This document shows, one piece after another, positions 6,411 through 12,756 of a stretch of 12,756 nucleotides of DNA (its first letter is position 1; each line of letters begins with the position of its first letter). Origin of the DNA: JASJBU01 sp965372385 (GTDB lineage Bacteria; Pseudomonadota; Gammaproteobacteria; Chromatiales; Chromatiaceae); the NCBI GenBank assembly GCA_965372385.1, contig CBDVCD010000073.1, positions 1 to 12,756 on the forward strand, in the 5' to 3' direction. The translations under genes and the position numbers were made by a program. The notes beneath the pieces are model-generated. The model was not told the DNA's origin. It saw nothing but the letters and a program-made list of their open reading frames with translations, and did no database searches.

Positions 6411-8282
6411 ATGGCACTAATGCAGATTGCAGAGCCAGGCCAGGCTCAGGTACCCCATCAGCACAAACTGGCAGCTGGTATCGATCTGGGTACCACCAAT
6501 TCCCTGGTGGCCAGTGTGCGCAGTGGCAAGGCCGCGACCCTGGCGGACGACGAAGGCCGCCATCTGTTGCCCTCCGTGGTGCGTTATCTGGGTGACCGGG
6601 TGGAGGTGGGTTATGCCCCCAAGGCGGTTGCCGTGGAAGATCCCCTGAACACCATCGCCTCCGCGAAACGGCTTATCGGGCGTGGTGTGGAGGAGCTCAA
6701 GACCCTGGGCAATCGCCTGCCCTACGAGTTCATCCAGGAGGAGGGGAGCGTACCCCGCATCCAAACCGCGGCGGGTGCGGTCACCCCGGTAGAGGTATCC
6801 GCCGAGATCCTCAAGGTACTTGCACAACGGGCCGAGAATACCCTGGGTGGAGAGCTGACGGGGGTTGTCATCACGGTGCCCGCCTATTTTGACGATGCCC
6901 AGCGTCAGGCTACCAAGGATGCCGCCAAACTGGCAGGCCTGCATGTGTTTAGACTGCTCAACGAGCCTACTGCGGCGGCGGTGGCCTATGGTCTGGATAA
7001 GGGCGCCGAAGGGGTCCACGCCATCTATGATCTGGGTGGCGGTACCTTCGATGTCTCCATCCTACGGCTGCACAAGGGGGTCTTCGAGGTGATGGCCACC
7101 GGTGGGGACTCCGCCCTGGGCGGTGACGATTTCGATCGGGTGGTGGCGGAATGGATCATGCGACAGGCAGGGATTCAGGACGACGCCGATCATGCTCAGA
7201 TGCGTCGCTTGATGCGGGATGCCTGCACCGCCAAAGAGGCCCTCAGTGACGCTGAGAGCACGGAAATCAAGGTCGAACTGGCGGACGGCAGTCATTGGGA
7301 GGGTCGTCTCGACAGAGGTCAGTTCAACGAACTGGTAGATCCCCTGATCAAGAAGACCGAGATCGCTTGCCGCCGTGCCATGCGTGATGCGCGGTTGAAT
7401 GCGGATGAAATTCAAGATGTGGTCATGGTGGGGGGTTCCACCCGGGTGCCCCGGGTCAGACAGAAGGTCGGCGAGCTGTTTGGCACAGAACCCCTGGTGG
7501 ATATGGATCCCGATCGGGTGGTGGCGGTGGGGGCCGCCATCCAGGCGGATATCCTGGCCGGCAATAAGCCGGATGACGAGATGTTGCTGCTGGATGTGAT
7601 TCCCCTCTCGCTGGGCATTGAGACCATGGGTGGGTTGTCGGAGAAGCTGATCAGCCGCAACACCACCATCCCCGTGGCGCGGGCCCAGGAGTTCACTACC
7701 TTCAAGGATGGCCAGACCGCGCTGGCGGTCCATGTGGTGCAGGGCGAGCGGGAGCTGATCAGTGACTGCCGCTCTCTGGCTCGTTTCGAGCTGCGGGGCA
7801 TTCCGCCCATGGTGGCCGGCGCCGCGCGTATCCGGGTTACCTTTGCGGTGGATGCCGATGGCCTGCTGAGTGTCTCCGCAGTGGAGCAGAGCAGCGGTGT
7901 ACAGGCCAGTATCGAGGTCAAACCCTCTTATGGTCTGACGGATAACGAGATCGAGACCATGCTGTGTGATTCCATGGCGCATGCCCAGGATGACAAGCAG
8001 GCCCGCAGCCTGCGCGAGCAGCAGGTGGATGCGGATCGGGTGATCGAGGCCCTGGAGGCCGCGTTGACGGCGGATGGTGACCGCCTGCTGAATGCCGAAG
8101 AGCGGCAGCAGGTCGAAGCGGCCTTGAACGGGTTGCGGACGATTGCCCGATCCGATGACGGCAAGGAGATCAAAAGCGGCATTGAAGCCCTGGAGAGGGC
8201 CTGTGGATTCTATGTGGAACGGCGCATGAACCAGAGCATCCAGACAGCCATGTCGGGTCATAATGTTAAAGACTTTGAGTGA
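6411..8282 (+). CDS. hscA: Fe-S assembly chaperone HscA (Hsp70 family)
   Basis: A specialised Hsp70 of 623 residues that uses ATP to drive cluster transfer from IscU, together with HscB. The N-terminus MALMQIAEPG and AAGIDLGTTNSLVASVRSG match E. coli HscA. The ATPase domain shows the phosphate loops GIDLGTTNS (23-31) and YDLGGGTFDVS (206-216), NEPTAAAVAYGLD (184-196) and GGSTRVPRV (341-349). The interdomain linker LLLDVIPLSLG is near 392-402, then the substrate-binding domain and helical lid. GGGG about ten bases before the ATG is the ribosome site. Fdx follows after 18 bp. Confidence 0.98.
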   Translation: MALMQIAEPGQAQVPHQHKLAAGIDLGTTNSLVASVRSGKAATLADDEGRHLLPSVVRYLGDRVEVGYAPKAVAVEDPLNTIASAKRLIGRGVEELKTLGNRLPYEFIQEEGSVPRIQTAAGAVTPVEVSAEILKVLAQRAENTLGGELTGVVITVPAYFDDAQRQATKDAAKLAGLHVFRLLNEPTAAAVAYGLDKGAEGVHAIYDLGGGTFDVSILRLHKGVFEVMATGGDSALGGDDFDRVVAEWIMRQAGIQDDADHAQMRRLMRDACTAKEALSDAESTEIKVELADGSHWEGRLDRGQFNELVDPLIKKTEIACRRAMRDARLNADEIQDVVMVGGSTRVPRVRQKVGELFGTEPLVDMDPDRVVAVGAAIQADILAGNKPDDEMLLLDVIPLSLGIETMGGLSEKLISRNTTIPVARAQEFTTFKDGQTALAVHVVQGERELISDCRSLARFELRGIPPMVAGAARIRVTFAVDADGLLSVSAVEQSSGVQASIEVKPSYGLTDNEIETMLCDSMAHAQDDKQARSLREQQVDADRVIEALEAALTADGDRLLNAEERQQVEAALNGLRTIARSDDGKEIKSGIEALERACGFYVERRMNQSIQTAMSGHNVKDFE

Positions 8283-8300
8283 TCTTTCCGGGAGAAAGCC

Positions 8301-8639
8301 ATGCCTCAATTGATTTTTTTGCCTCATGAAGAGATCTGTCCGGAAGGTGCGGCGTTCGATGTCGAGCCCGGTATCACCATCTGTGACGCAGCCCAGCAGC
8401 ATGGTGTCGAGATCGAACACGCCTGTGAGAAATCCTGTGCCTGCACCACCTGCCACGTGATCATCCGGGAAGGTTTCGATTCCCTGGGAGAGGCGGAGGA
8501 GGCGGAAGATGATCTGCTCGACAAGGCCTGGGGTCTGGAGCCCGAATCCCGCCTGAGCTGTCAGGCAATGGTGGGAGATGAAGACCTGGTGATTGAGATC
8601 CCCAAGTACACCATCAATATGGTGTCAGAACACTATTAA
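8301..8639 (+). CDS. fdx: Isc-type [2Fe-2S] ferredoxin
   Basis: An adrenodoxin-type ferredoxin of 112 residues that supplies electrons for cluster assembly on IscU. The ligands are C42, C48, C51 (in ACEKSCACTTCHV) and C87 (RLSCQAM), with the conserved non-ligand C46, all as in E. coli Fdx. GGGAG lies before the ATG. It is the last gene of the operon here: iscX and ndk, which follow fdx in many relatives, are absent, and the terminator stands 64 bp downstream. Confidence 0.97.
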   Translation: MPQLIFLPHEEICPEGAAFDVEPGITICDAAQQHGVEIEHACEKSCACTTCHVIIREGFDSLGEAEEAEDDLLDKAWGLEPESRLSCQAMVGDEDLVIEIPKYTINMVSEHY

Positions 8640-8650
8640 TTAGCAGACAG

Positions 8651-8672
8651 GTCGGGCACGGATGTGGCCGAC
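8651..8672 (+). other. Hairpin downstream of fdx
   Basis: GTCGGGCAC (8651-8659) and GTGGCCGAC (8664-8672) pair at 8 of 9 positions around the loop GGAT. No T run follows. It stands between the fdx stop and the terminator and may protect the 3' end of the operon transcript. Confidence 0.45.
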
Positions 8673-8696
8673 ATTCTGTGGCTGATTGCAGCAAAT

Positions 8697-8735
8697 AAAA
8701 AAAGCCCTCAGAGGTATTCCTCTGAGGGCTTTTTT
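8697..8735. terminator. Bidirectional terminator for fdx and sodB
   Basis: An 11-bp perfect stem, GCCCTCAGAGG (8704-8714) with CCTCTGAGGGC (8719-8729), and a 4-base loop. Six T follow on the plus strand (8730-8735), and seven A precede it (8697-8703), which are T on the minus strand. It can stop both the isc transcript and the converging sodB transcript. Confidence 0.93.
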
Positions 8736-8778
8736 ACTGTTCAGAAACAAGTCCTGAACGATTCGGTTGCGCAATCGC

Positions 8779-9360
8779 TCAGCTCATATTGCCGGCTACG
8801 AAATCCCAGTTGACGATCTTCCAGAAGGCCTCCAGATAGACTGGGCGGGCGTTACGGTAGTCGATGTAGTAGGCGTGTTCCCAGACGTCGGCGGTGAGCA
8901 GGGCCTTCTTGCCGGCGGTCATCGGGGTGCCGGCATTGGAGGTGTTGTAGATCTCCAGACTGCCGTCCTCGTTCTGCACCAGCCAGGTCCAGCCGGAACC
9001 GAAGTTGGTGGCGCCGGAGGTGGCAAAGGCCTTCTTGAACTCATCGAAAGAACCGAAGGTGCTGTTGATGGCATCGGCCAGGGCACCAGTCGGGGCATTC
9101 TCGTCAGACGGGCTGCGCAGGCAGTTCCAGTAGAAGGTGTGGTTCCATATCTGGGCGGCGTTGTTGAAGATGCCGCCCGCGGACTTCATGATGATCTCTT
9201 CCAGAGAGGCGTTCTCGAACTCGGTGCCGGGAACCAGGTTGTTCAGGTTGGTGACGTAGGTGTTGTGGTGTTTGCCATGGTGGAATTCCAGGGTCTCGCT
9301 GGAGATTACGGGCTCCAGTGCATCTTTGGCAAAGGGCAGGGCGGGCAGTTCATGGGCCAT
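8779..9360 (-). CDS. sodB: Superoxide dismutase, iron type
   Basis: A 193-residue cytoplasmic enzyme that converts superoxide to oxygen and hydrogen peroxide. Metal ligands are H27 (FHHGKHH), H74 (WNHTF), D158 and H162 (DVWEHAYYIDY). Q70 in NNAAQIWNHTF, in the N-terminal half, is the outer-sphere glutamine typical of iron rather than manganese enzymes. The start is supported by a perfect AAGGAG 9 bases upstream on the minus strand (9370-9375). It faces the isc operon across the shared terminator and diverges from the hydantoinase-like gene. The close link to Fe-S assembly fits oxidative-stress defence, though it may be chance of gene order. Confidence 0.97.
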   Translation of the reverse strand: MAHELPALPFAKDALEPVISSETLEFHHGKHHNTYVTNLNNLVPGTEFENASLEEIIMKSAGGIFNNAAQIWNHTFYWNCLRSPSDENAPTGALADAINSTFGSFDEFKKAFATSGATNFGSGWTWLVQNEDGSLEIYNTSNAGTPMTAGKKALLTADVWEHAYYIDYRNARPVYLEAFWKIVNWDFVAGNMS

Positions 9361-9403
9361 GGTTGAATACTCCTTAGATTGGCTGAGTCATTGAACGTTT
9401 CGG

Positions 9404-9422
9404 GATTCGATAGTAACGAATC
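9404..9422 (-). other. Small hairpin in the sodB leader
   Basis: GATTCG (9404-9409) and CGAATC (9417-9422) are perfect 6-bp arms with a 7-base loop. With the promoter predicted at 9451-9479 this falls inside the roughly 84-base untranslated leader of sodB. In E. coli the sodB leader is the target of an iron-responsive small RNA; whether this one is cannot be seen from sequence. Confidence 0.35.
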
Positions 9423-9450
9423 GATTAAAAACCTAGTAGAATGGTCGGCA

Positions 9451-9479
9451 ATTCTATCGGTGCTCGATTGCCGATGCAA
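9451..9479 (-). promoter_or_regulatory. sodB promoter
   Basis: On the minus strand TTGCAT (complement of 9474-9479) and TAGAAT (complement of 9451-9456) form -35 and -10 boxes with a 17-bp spacer. The transcript would start near 9444. I did not see a convincing Fur box. Confidence 0.6.
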
Positions 9480-9492
9480 TACTGAAGATTGT

Positions 9493-9499
9493 AAGGGAG
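9493..9499 (+). promoter_or_regulatory. Ribosome-site-like AAGGGAG upstream of the hydantoinase gene
   Basis: AAGGGAG stands 19 bases before the ATG at 9519, too far for good use, but 9 bases before an out-of-frame TTG at 9509. That TTG opens an 11-codon frame ending at TGA 9542-9544, across the start of the next gene. Confidence 0.4.
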
Positions 9500-9508
9500 A
9501 ATATATTC

Positions 9509-9544
9509 TTGAATTTTAATGCCTACCGCTATGGATTCTATTGA
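9509..9544 (+). CDS. Possible aromatic-rich leader peptide, 11 aa
   Basis: TTG at 9509 with a well-spaced AAGGGAG opens the peptide MNFNAYRYGFY, with five aromatic residues in eleven. Its stop at 9542-9544 lies beyond both candidate starts of the hydantoinase gene (9519, 9531), so translation of one would affect the other. It could be a leader for coupled translation or a chance open stretch. Confidence 0.25.
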   Translation: MNFNAYRYGFY

Positions 9545-11087
9545 ACTCAACATCTTCGCGTCGCGCCTGGAGGCGGTCTGCGACGAGATGGGCGCGGTAC
9601 TGCGCAATGCGGCCTTTTCCCCGAACATTCGCGATCGTCTCGATTTCTCCTGTGCGGTATTCGATGCCCGGGGCGAGCTTTGTGCCCAGGCCGCCCATAT
9701 ACCGGTGCATCTTGGCAGTATGGCCTATGCCATCCAGGGCATTGTCTCGGGCATCGAGTGGCATCCCGGCGATATGGTGGTACTCAATGACCCGTTCCTT
9801 GGCGGGACCCATCTGCCCGATGTGACCCTGATCGCGCCGCTTTTTACCCAAGAACGGCTCATCGCGTTCTTAGTGAACCGCGCGCACCATGCGGATATCG
9901 GCGCCAATTCGCCTGGTTCCATGCCTGTTTCCAGTCATCTGGACCAGGAAGGCCGGGTTATTCCGCCCGGTCGTTTGCTCAGACGGGGCGAGCTGGACCG
10001 GGATTTCCTGCAACAATTAACTGGGGGAAATCGCAATCCCCGTGATTCCACCGGCGACTTTGCCGCCCAGATCAGCGCCAACCGCAGCGGGCTGGAACGG
10101 CTGGGTCAAATGGTCAGCGAGTGGGGATGCAGTCGGTTCATCCAGGGGCTCGATGCCCTCAACGCCTATGGCGAAAGGCTGTCCCGTGCTGCCTTGAGCA
10201 GGATCCCTGACGGTAAATACCGTTTTACCGATCTGATGGACGACGATGGCCAGGGCAACCGGGATATCCCCATTCAAGTGAAGATCAGCGTCCGGCAGGG
10301 AGAGGTGGTGGTGGACTTCGCGGGTACCGCCGCACAGGTGGCGGGCAACATCAACTGCCCCCTGTCGGTGGCCGCTGCTGCTGTGTTCTATGTCTTTCGC
10401 TGCCTGATGCCGCCCCAGACCCCGGCCTGCGCCGGAACCTTTCGCCCGATTCACCTGCAGGCGCCGGAGGGGTCGCTGCTCAATGCCCGGCGCCCTGCCG
10501 CAGTGGCTGCCGGTAATGTGGAGACCAGCACCCGGGTGGTGGATGTGGTGCTGGGCGCCTTGGCGGAGGTCTTACCGGAAGAGATTCCAGCGGCGAGTCA
10601 TGGCAGTATGAACAATCTGGCCATGGGCAATGATGGGGCAGAACCCTGGGACTATTACGAGACCATCGGGGGCGGCATGGGCGCCGGGTCTGCCGGAGCC
10701 GGGCTGAGTGGGGTACAGACCCACATGACCAATACCCTCAACACCCCCATCGAGGTGGTGGAGACCCGCTTTCCGTTGAGGATCAGTCGCTATGCCATCC
10801 GTTTCGGCTCGGGAGGGGGGGGTTGTTATCACGGTGGAGACGGGTTGATTCGGGAGTTCGAGTTCCTCGCGCCGGCCCAGGTCTCCCTGCTTACCGAGCG
10901 GCGATCCCATCAACCCTGGGGGATCGCCGGCGGCGAGCCAGGCAAGGCAGGTAGGAACTTGTTGGATGGCGAGAAGCTTCCAGGCAAGATCAGTCTGGAA
11001 GTCGCTGCAGGTCAGCATCTGACCATCGAAACCCCCGGTGGTGGTGGGTGGAGGAAGGGAATTTCTCTGTTTCTGGGCGGGATTTAA
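9519..11087 (+). CDS. Hydantoinase B / oxoprolinase family protein
   Basis: A 522-residue member of the HyuB family, usually the partner of an ATP-using HyuA subunit in cleaving hydantoins, 5-oxoproline or related rings. Family marks are SPNIRDRLDFSCAVFD near 34-49, NDPFLGGTHLPDVTL at 90-104, NRAHHADIGANSPGSMP at 120-136, and the C-terminal GGGGW. Length is near the usual size. An in-frame stop at 9510-9512 blocks any earlier start; homologues suggest that ATG 9531 (MDSIELNIF) may be the true start. No hyuA is present in the window and the substrate cannot be deduced. It is divergent from sodB. Confidence 0.88.
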   Translation: MPTAMDSIELNIFASRLEAVCDEMGAVLRNAAFSPNIRDRLDFSCAVFDARGELCAQAAHIPVHLGSMAYAIQGIVSGIEWHPGDMVVLNDPFLGGTHLPDVTLIAPLFTQERLIAFLVNRAHHADIGANSPGSMPVSSHLDQEGRVIPPGRLLRRGELDRDFLQQLTGGNRNPRDSTGDFAAQISANRSGLERLGQMVSEWGCSRFIQGLDALNAYGERLSRAALSRIPDGKYRFTDLMDDDGQGNRDIPIQVKISVRQGEVVVDFAGTAAQVAGNINCPLSVAAAAVFYVFRCLMPPQTPACAGTFRPIHLQAPEGSLLNARRPAAVAAGNVETSTRVVDVVLGALAEVLPEEIPAASHGSMNNLAMGNDGAEPWDYYETIGGGMGAGSAGAGLSGVQTHMTNTLNTPIEVVETRFPLRISRYAIRFGSGGGGCYHGGDGLIREFEFLAPAQVSLLTERRSHQPWGIAGGEPGKAGRNLLDGEKLPGKISLEVAAGQHLTIETPGGGGWRKGISLFLGGI

Positions 11088-11117
11088 AATTAAGCTACAT
11101 AGTATGGAGGAAGCGCA

Positions 11118-11264
11118 GTGAAACCAAGAATCAGCATGATGACACTCGGCGTCAATGACCTGGCCGCCGCCAGCCAGTTCTATGCGGTGGGACTCGGACT
11201 TCCACGCATGCCAATGGATGATGCCAATAATGTCGCCACCCGTGAGGAGTTCGGTCTTGACTGA
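11118..11264 (+). pseudogene. Truncated glyoxalase/VOC-family gene remnant
   Basis: A GTG with an excellent ribosome site (GGAGG at 11106-11110, 7 bases away) opens a 48-codon frame. Its first 30 or so residues, MKPRISMMTLGVNDLAAASQ and then FYAVGLGLPRMP, look like the first beta-alpha-beta unit of VOC-fold proteins of about 120-140 residues. After that the family likeness ends, and TGA 11262-11264 closes the frame, with a second stop TAA beside it. The metal-binding residues and second half of the fold are lost. It starts 30 bp after the hydantoinase-like gene and overlaps the EF-G start by 8 bases. Confidence 0.7.
11244..11249 (+). promoter_or_regulatory. Ribosome binding site that decides the EF-G paralogue start
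   Basis: GAGGAG lies 7 bases before TTG 11257-11259. The in-frame ATG at 11230 and GTG at 11242 lie upstream of or overlap this site and have none of comparable quality, and homologues begin near the TTG. Confidence 0.6.
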
Positions 11265-12756
11265 TAAACCCACGTCCAAAGAGCGCCTGCGCAACATTGG
11301 CCTGATCGCGCATATCGACGCGGGCAAGACCACCACCACGGAACGCATCCTCTATTATGCGGGACGCACCCATCAGCTCGGTTCGGTGGACGATGGCACC
11401 ACCGTCACCGACTGGATGGAGCAGGAACGCGAGCGCGGTATCACTATCGTGAATGCGGCCGTTACCGCATATTGGAACGGCCATCAGATCAATCTCATCG
11501 ACACACCGGGGCATATCGATTTCACCGCTGAGGTGCAGCGGGCTCTGCGGGTGCTGGATGGTGCGGTGGTGGTGTTCGACGCCCTGCAGGGGGTGGAACC
11601 GCAGAGTGAAACCGTGTGGCGGCAGGCGGACCGCTACCATGTGCCGCGGCTCTGTTTCATCAACAAGATGGACCGCATCGGCGCCGATTTCACTCGGGCG
11701 GTAGCCAGCATTCGTGAGCGGCTCGCCGCCAATCCGGTTCCCCTGCAGATGCCCCTGGGCGCCGAAGTCAGTTTTGCCGGTGTGGTGGATCTGATCACCA
11801 TGCAGGCGGTGCGCTGGAGCGATGCCCTGGGAGCGAGACGGGAGTATGCGGAGATTCCGTCCGACCTGCTGGAAGCGGCCCGGACCGCACGTGCGGAGAT
11901 GATCGAAAGAGTTGCGGAGCATGACGATAGCCTGCTGGCCGGCTGGCTGGATGGCATCGACCCCGGGATCGAACAACTCAAGGCGGCTTTGCGTCGCGCC
12001 ACCCTGGCCAACCGCATCGTGCCGGTGTTGTGCGGTACGGCGCTGAAGAACAAGGGCGTGCAGCCAGTGCTGGATGCGGTGGTCGACTATCTGCCTTCCC
12101 CTGTGGATATAGGCGAGATTGAAGGGACCCACCCAGAGTCGGGGAAACCGGTCCAATGCCAACCCAAGGATGAAGACCCACTGAGCGCATTGCTGTTCAA
12201 GACAGTGACCGATCCCTATGCGGGACAGCTGGCCTATGTGCGGGTCTATTCCGGCATCCTGAAATCTGGTGCCAAGGTGCTGAATGCCCGGCTGGGTCGC
12301 GCGGAAAGGGTCGGTCGGCTGGAGCGGATGTACGCCGCTCATCGGGATCACCTCAAGGAGGTGGGCGCCGGTGACATCGCAGCCATACTCGGGATGAAAC
12401 AGGCGGTCACCGGTGACACCCTGTGTGATCCTGGCCATCCCGTGCTGCTCGAGTCCATCAACTTTCCCGAACCGGTGATTCAGATCACCGTTGCCCCCAG
12501 AACGGCAGAGGACAACGATCGACTCGCCGAGGCCTTGCGCCAGCTTGCGGAAGATGACCCGACGTTTCGCTCGGATGTGGATGAAAACACCGGACAGACC
12601 ATCCTTGCGGGCATGGGCGAATTGCATCTGGAAGTCCTGCTCGACCGTTTGCGGCTAGAGCATGGGGTGAAGGTACTCACCGGCAAGCCCAAGGTTGCCT
12701 ACAAGGAGACCATCAGCCGATCGGTAGCGCGTGCCGATGAGAGTTTTATTCGCCAG
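11257..12756 (+). CDS. fusA2: Elongation factor G paralogue (EF-G2 type), partial at right edge
   Basis: A translational GTPase open for 500 codons to the window end; full EF-Gs have about 700. The GTP-binding motifs are complete: AHIDAGKT (18-25), switch I RGITI (61-64), DTPGH (82-86) with the catalytic histidine 86, NKMD (136-139) and CGTALKNKG (259-267). Domain II and III follow (LLFKTVTDPYAGQLAYVRVY, then AGMGELHLEVL), and domain IV has begun. The switch region DGTTVTDWMEQERERGITI and DALQGVEPQSETVW resemble second-type EF-G proteins more than the canonical FusA of the str operon, and no ribosomal genes are near. The TTG start is chosen from the ribosome site. Its role, elongation or recycling, cannot be told. 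Confidence 0.9.
   Translation, partial: MTDKPTSKERLRNIGLIAHIDAGKTTTTERILYYAGRTHQLGSVDDGTTVTDWMEQERERGITIVNAAVTAYWNGHQINLIDTPGHIDFTAEVQRALRVLDGAVVVFDALQGVEPQSETVWRQADRYHVPRLCFINKMDRIGADFTRAVASIRERLAANPVPLQMPLGAEVSFAGVVDLITMQAVRWSDALGARREYAEIPSDLLEAARTARAEMIERVAEHDDSLLAGWLDGIDPGIEQLKAALRRATLANRIVPVLCGTALKNKGVQPVLDAVVDYLPSPVDIGEIEGTHPESGKPVQCQPKDEDPLSALLFKTVTDPYAGQLAYVRVYSGILKSGAKVLNARLGRAERVGRLERMYAAHRDHLKEVGAGDIAAILGMKQAVTGDTLCDPGHPVLLESINFPEPVIQITVAPRTAEDNDRLAEALRQLAEDDPTFRSDVDENTGQTILAGMGELHLEVLLDRLRLEHGVKVLTGKPKVAYKETISRSVARADESFIRQ

Noticed and set aside
6347..6595. 82-codon plus-strand frame starting before hscA
   Set aside because: It overlaps hscA by about 185 bases out of frame, has no ribosome site and shows no family likeness.
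7062..8456. 464-codon open frame on the minus strand opposite hscA and fdx
   Set aside because: It lies opposite certain genes, has a low-complexity His/Gly/Gln-rich composition with no motif, and follows from the codon bias of the plus strand.
8739..8759. GTTCAG/CTGAAC inverted repeat downstream of sodB
   Set aside because: Six-bp arms and a 9-base loop with no T run on either strand; the strong terminator beside it explains the region.
8767..9366. 199-codon plus-strand open frame over sodB
   Set aside because: Valine/glycine-rich composition typical of the reverse of a real gene, no motif, and sodB has a perfect ribosome site and all metal ligands.
9391..9419. TTGAAC and TAACGA as a plus-strand promoter for the hydantoinase-like gene
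   Set aside because: The -10 box is poor and would overlap the sodB leader; too weak to list.
11152..12627. 491-codon open frame on the minus strand opposite the EF-G paralogue
   Set aside because: The plus strand carries unmistakable GTPase motifs throughout; the opposite frame has no recognisable domain and is rich in His, Gln and Arg as expected of a shadow.

Overview
The window reads as a chromosomal segment of a gammaproteobacterium. Protein sequences and gene order both point there: SuhB, TrmJ, IscR, IscS, IscU, IscA, HscB, HscA and Fdx resemble their Escherichia coli counterparts down to motif spacing, and suhB-trmJ-cysE-iscR-iscSUA-hscBA-fdx is an order known from this class. The moderately high G+C coding sequence and the cysE gene next to iscR would suit a free-living or sulfur-oxidising lineage, but that is inference and I cannot name the genus.

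Layout. Bases 1-53 may hold the end of an upstream plus-strand gene. A small unrecognised minus-strand gene (94-327) and suhB (447-1244, minus) follow. From about 1.3 kb to 8.7 kb everything runs on the plus strand: trmJ, cysE, then the iron-sulfur cluster assembly operon iscR-iscS-iscU-iscA-hscB-hscA-fdx. A strong hairpin terminator at 8704-8735, with A and T tracts on both sides, closes this operon and also serves sodB, which converges on it from the minus strand. Upstream of sodB, divergently, lie a hydantoinase-B/oxoprolinase-family gene, a 48-codon remnant of a glyoxalase/VOC-fold gene, and the first 500 codons of a second-type elongation factor G, which runs off the right edge.

How the genes work together. 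CysE makes O-acetylserine for cysteine synthesis; IscS takes sulfur from cysteine and passes it to the IscU scaffold; Fdx supplies electrons; HscB and HscA release the cluster from IscU through its LPPVK motif; IscA carries iron or clusters; and IscR, itself an Fe-S protein, represses the promoter in front of its own gene. Iron superoxide dismutase next door protects Fe-S proteins from superoxide.

The coding content is mostly ordinary. The unusual material is between the genes: the isc operon is divided by three RNA-scale structures (a stem between iscS and iscU, a terminator-like hairpin directly in front of hscB, and a near-perfect 20-bp inverted repeat between hscB and hscA). The right-hand part has a truncated VOC reading frame overlapping the TTG start of the EF-G paralogue, and a possible aromatic-rich mini-ORF overlapping the start of the hydantoinase gene. 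I saw no CRISPR array, tRNA, rRNA, insertion sequence or phage gene.
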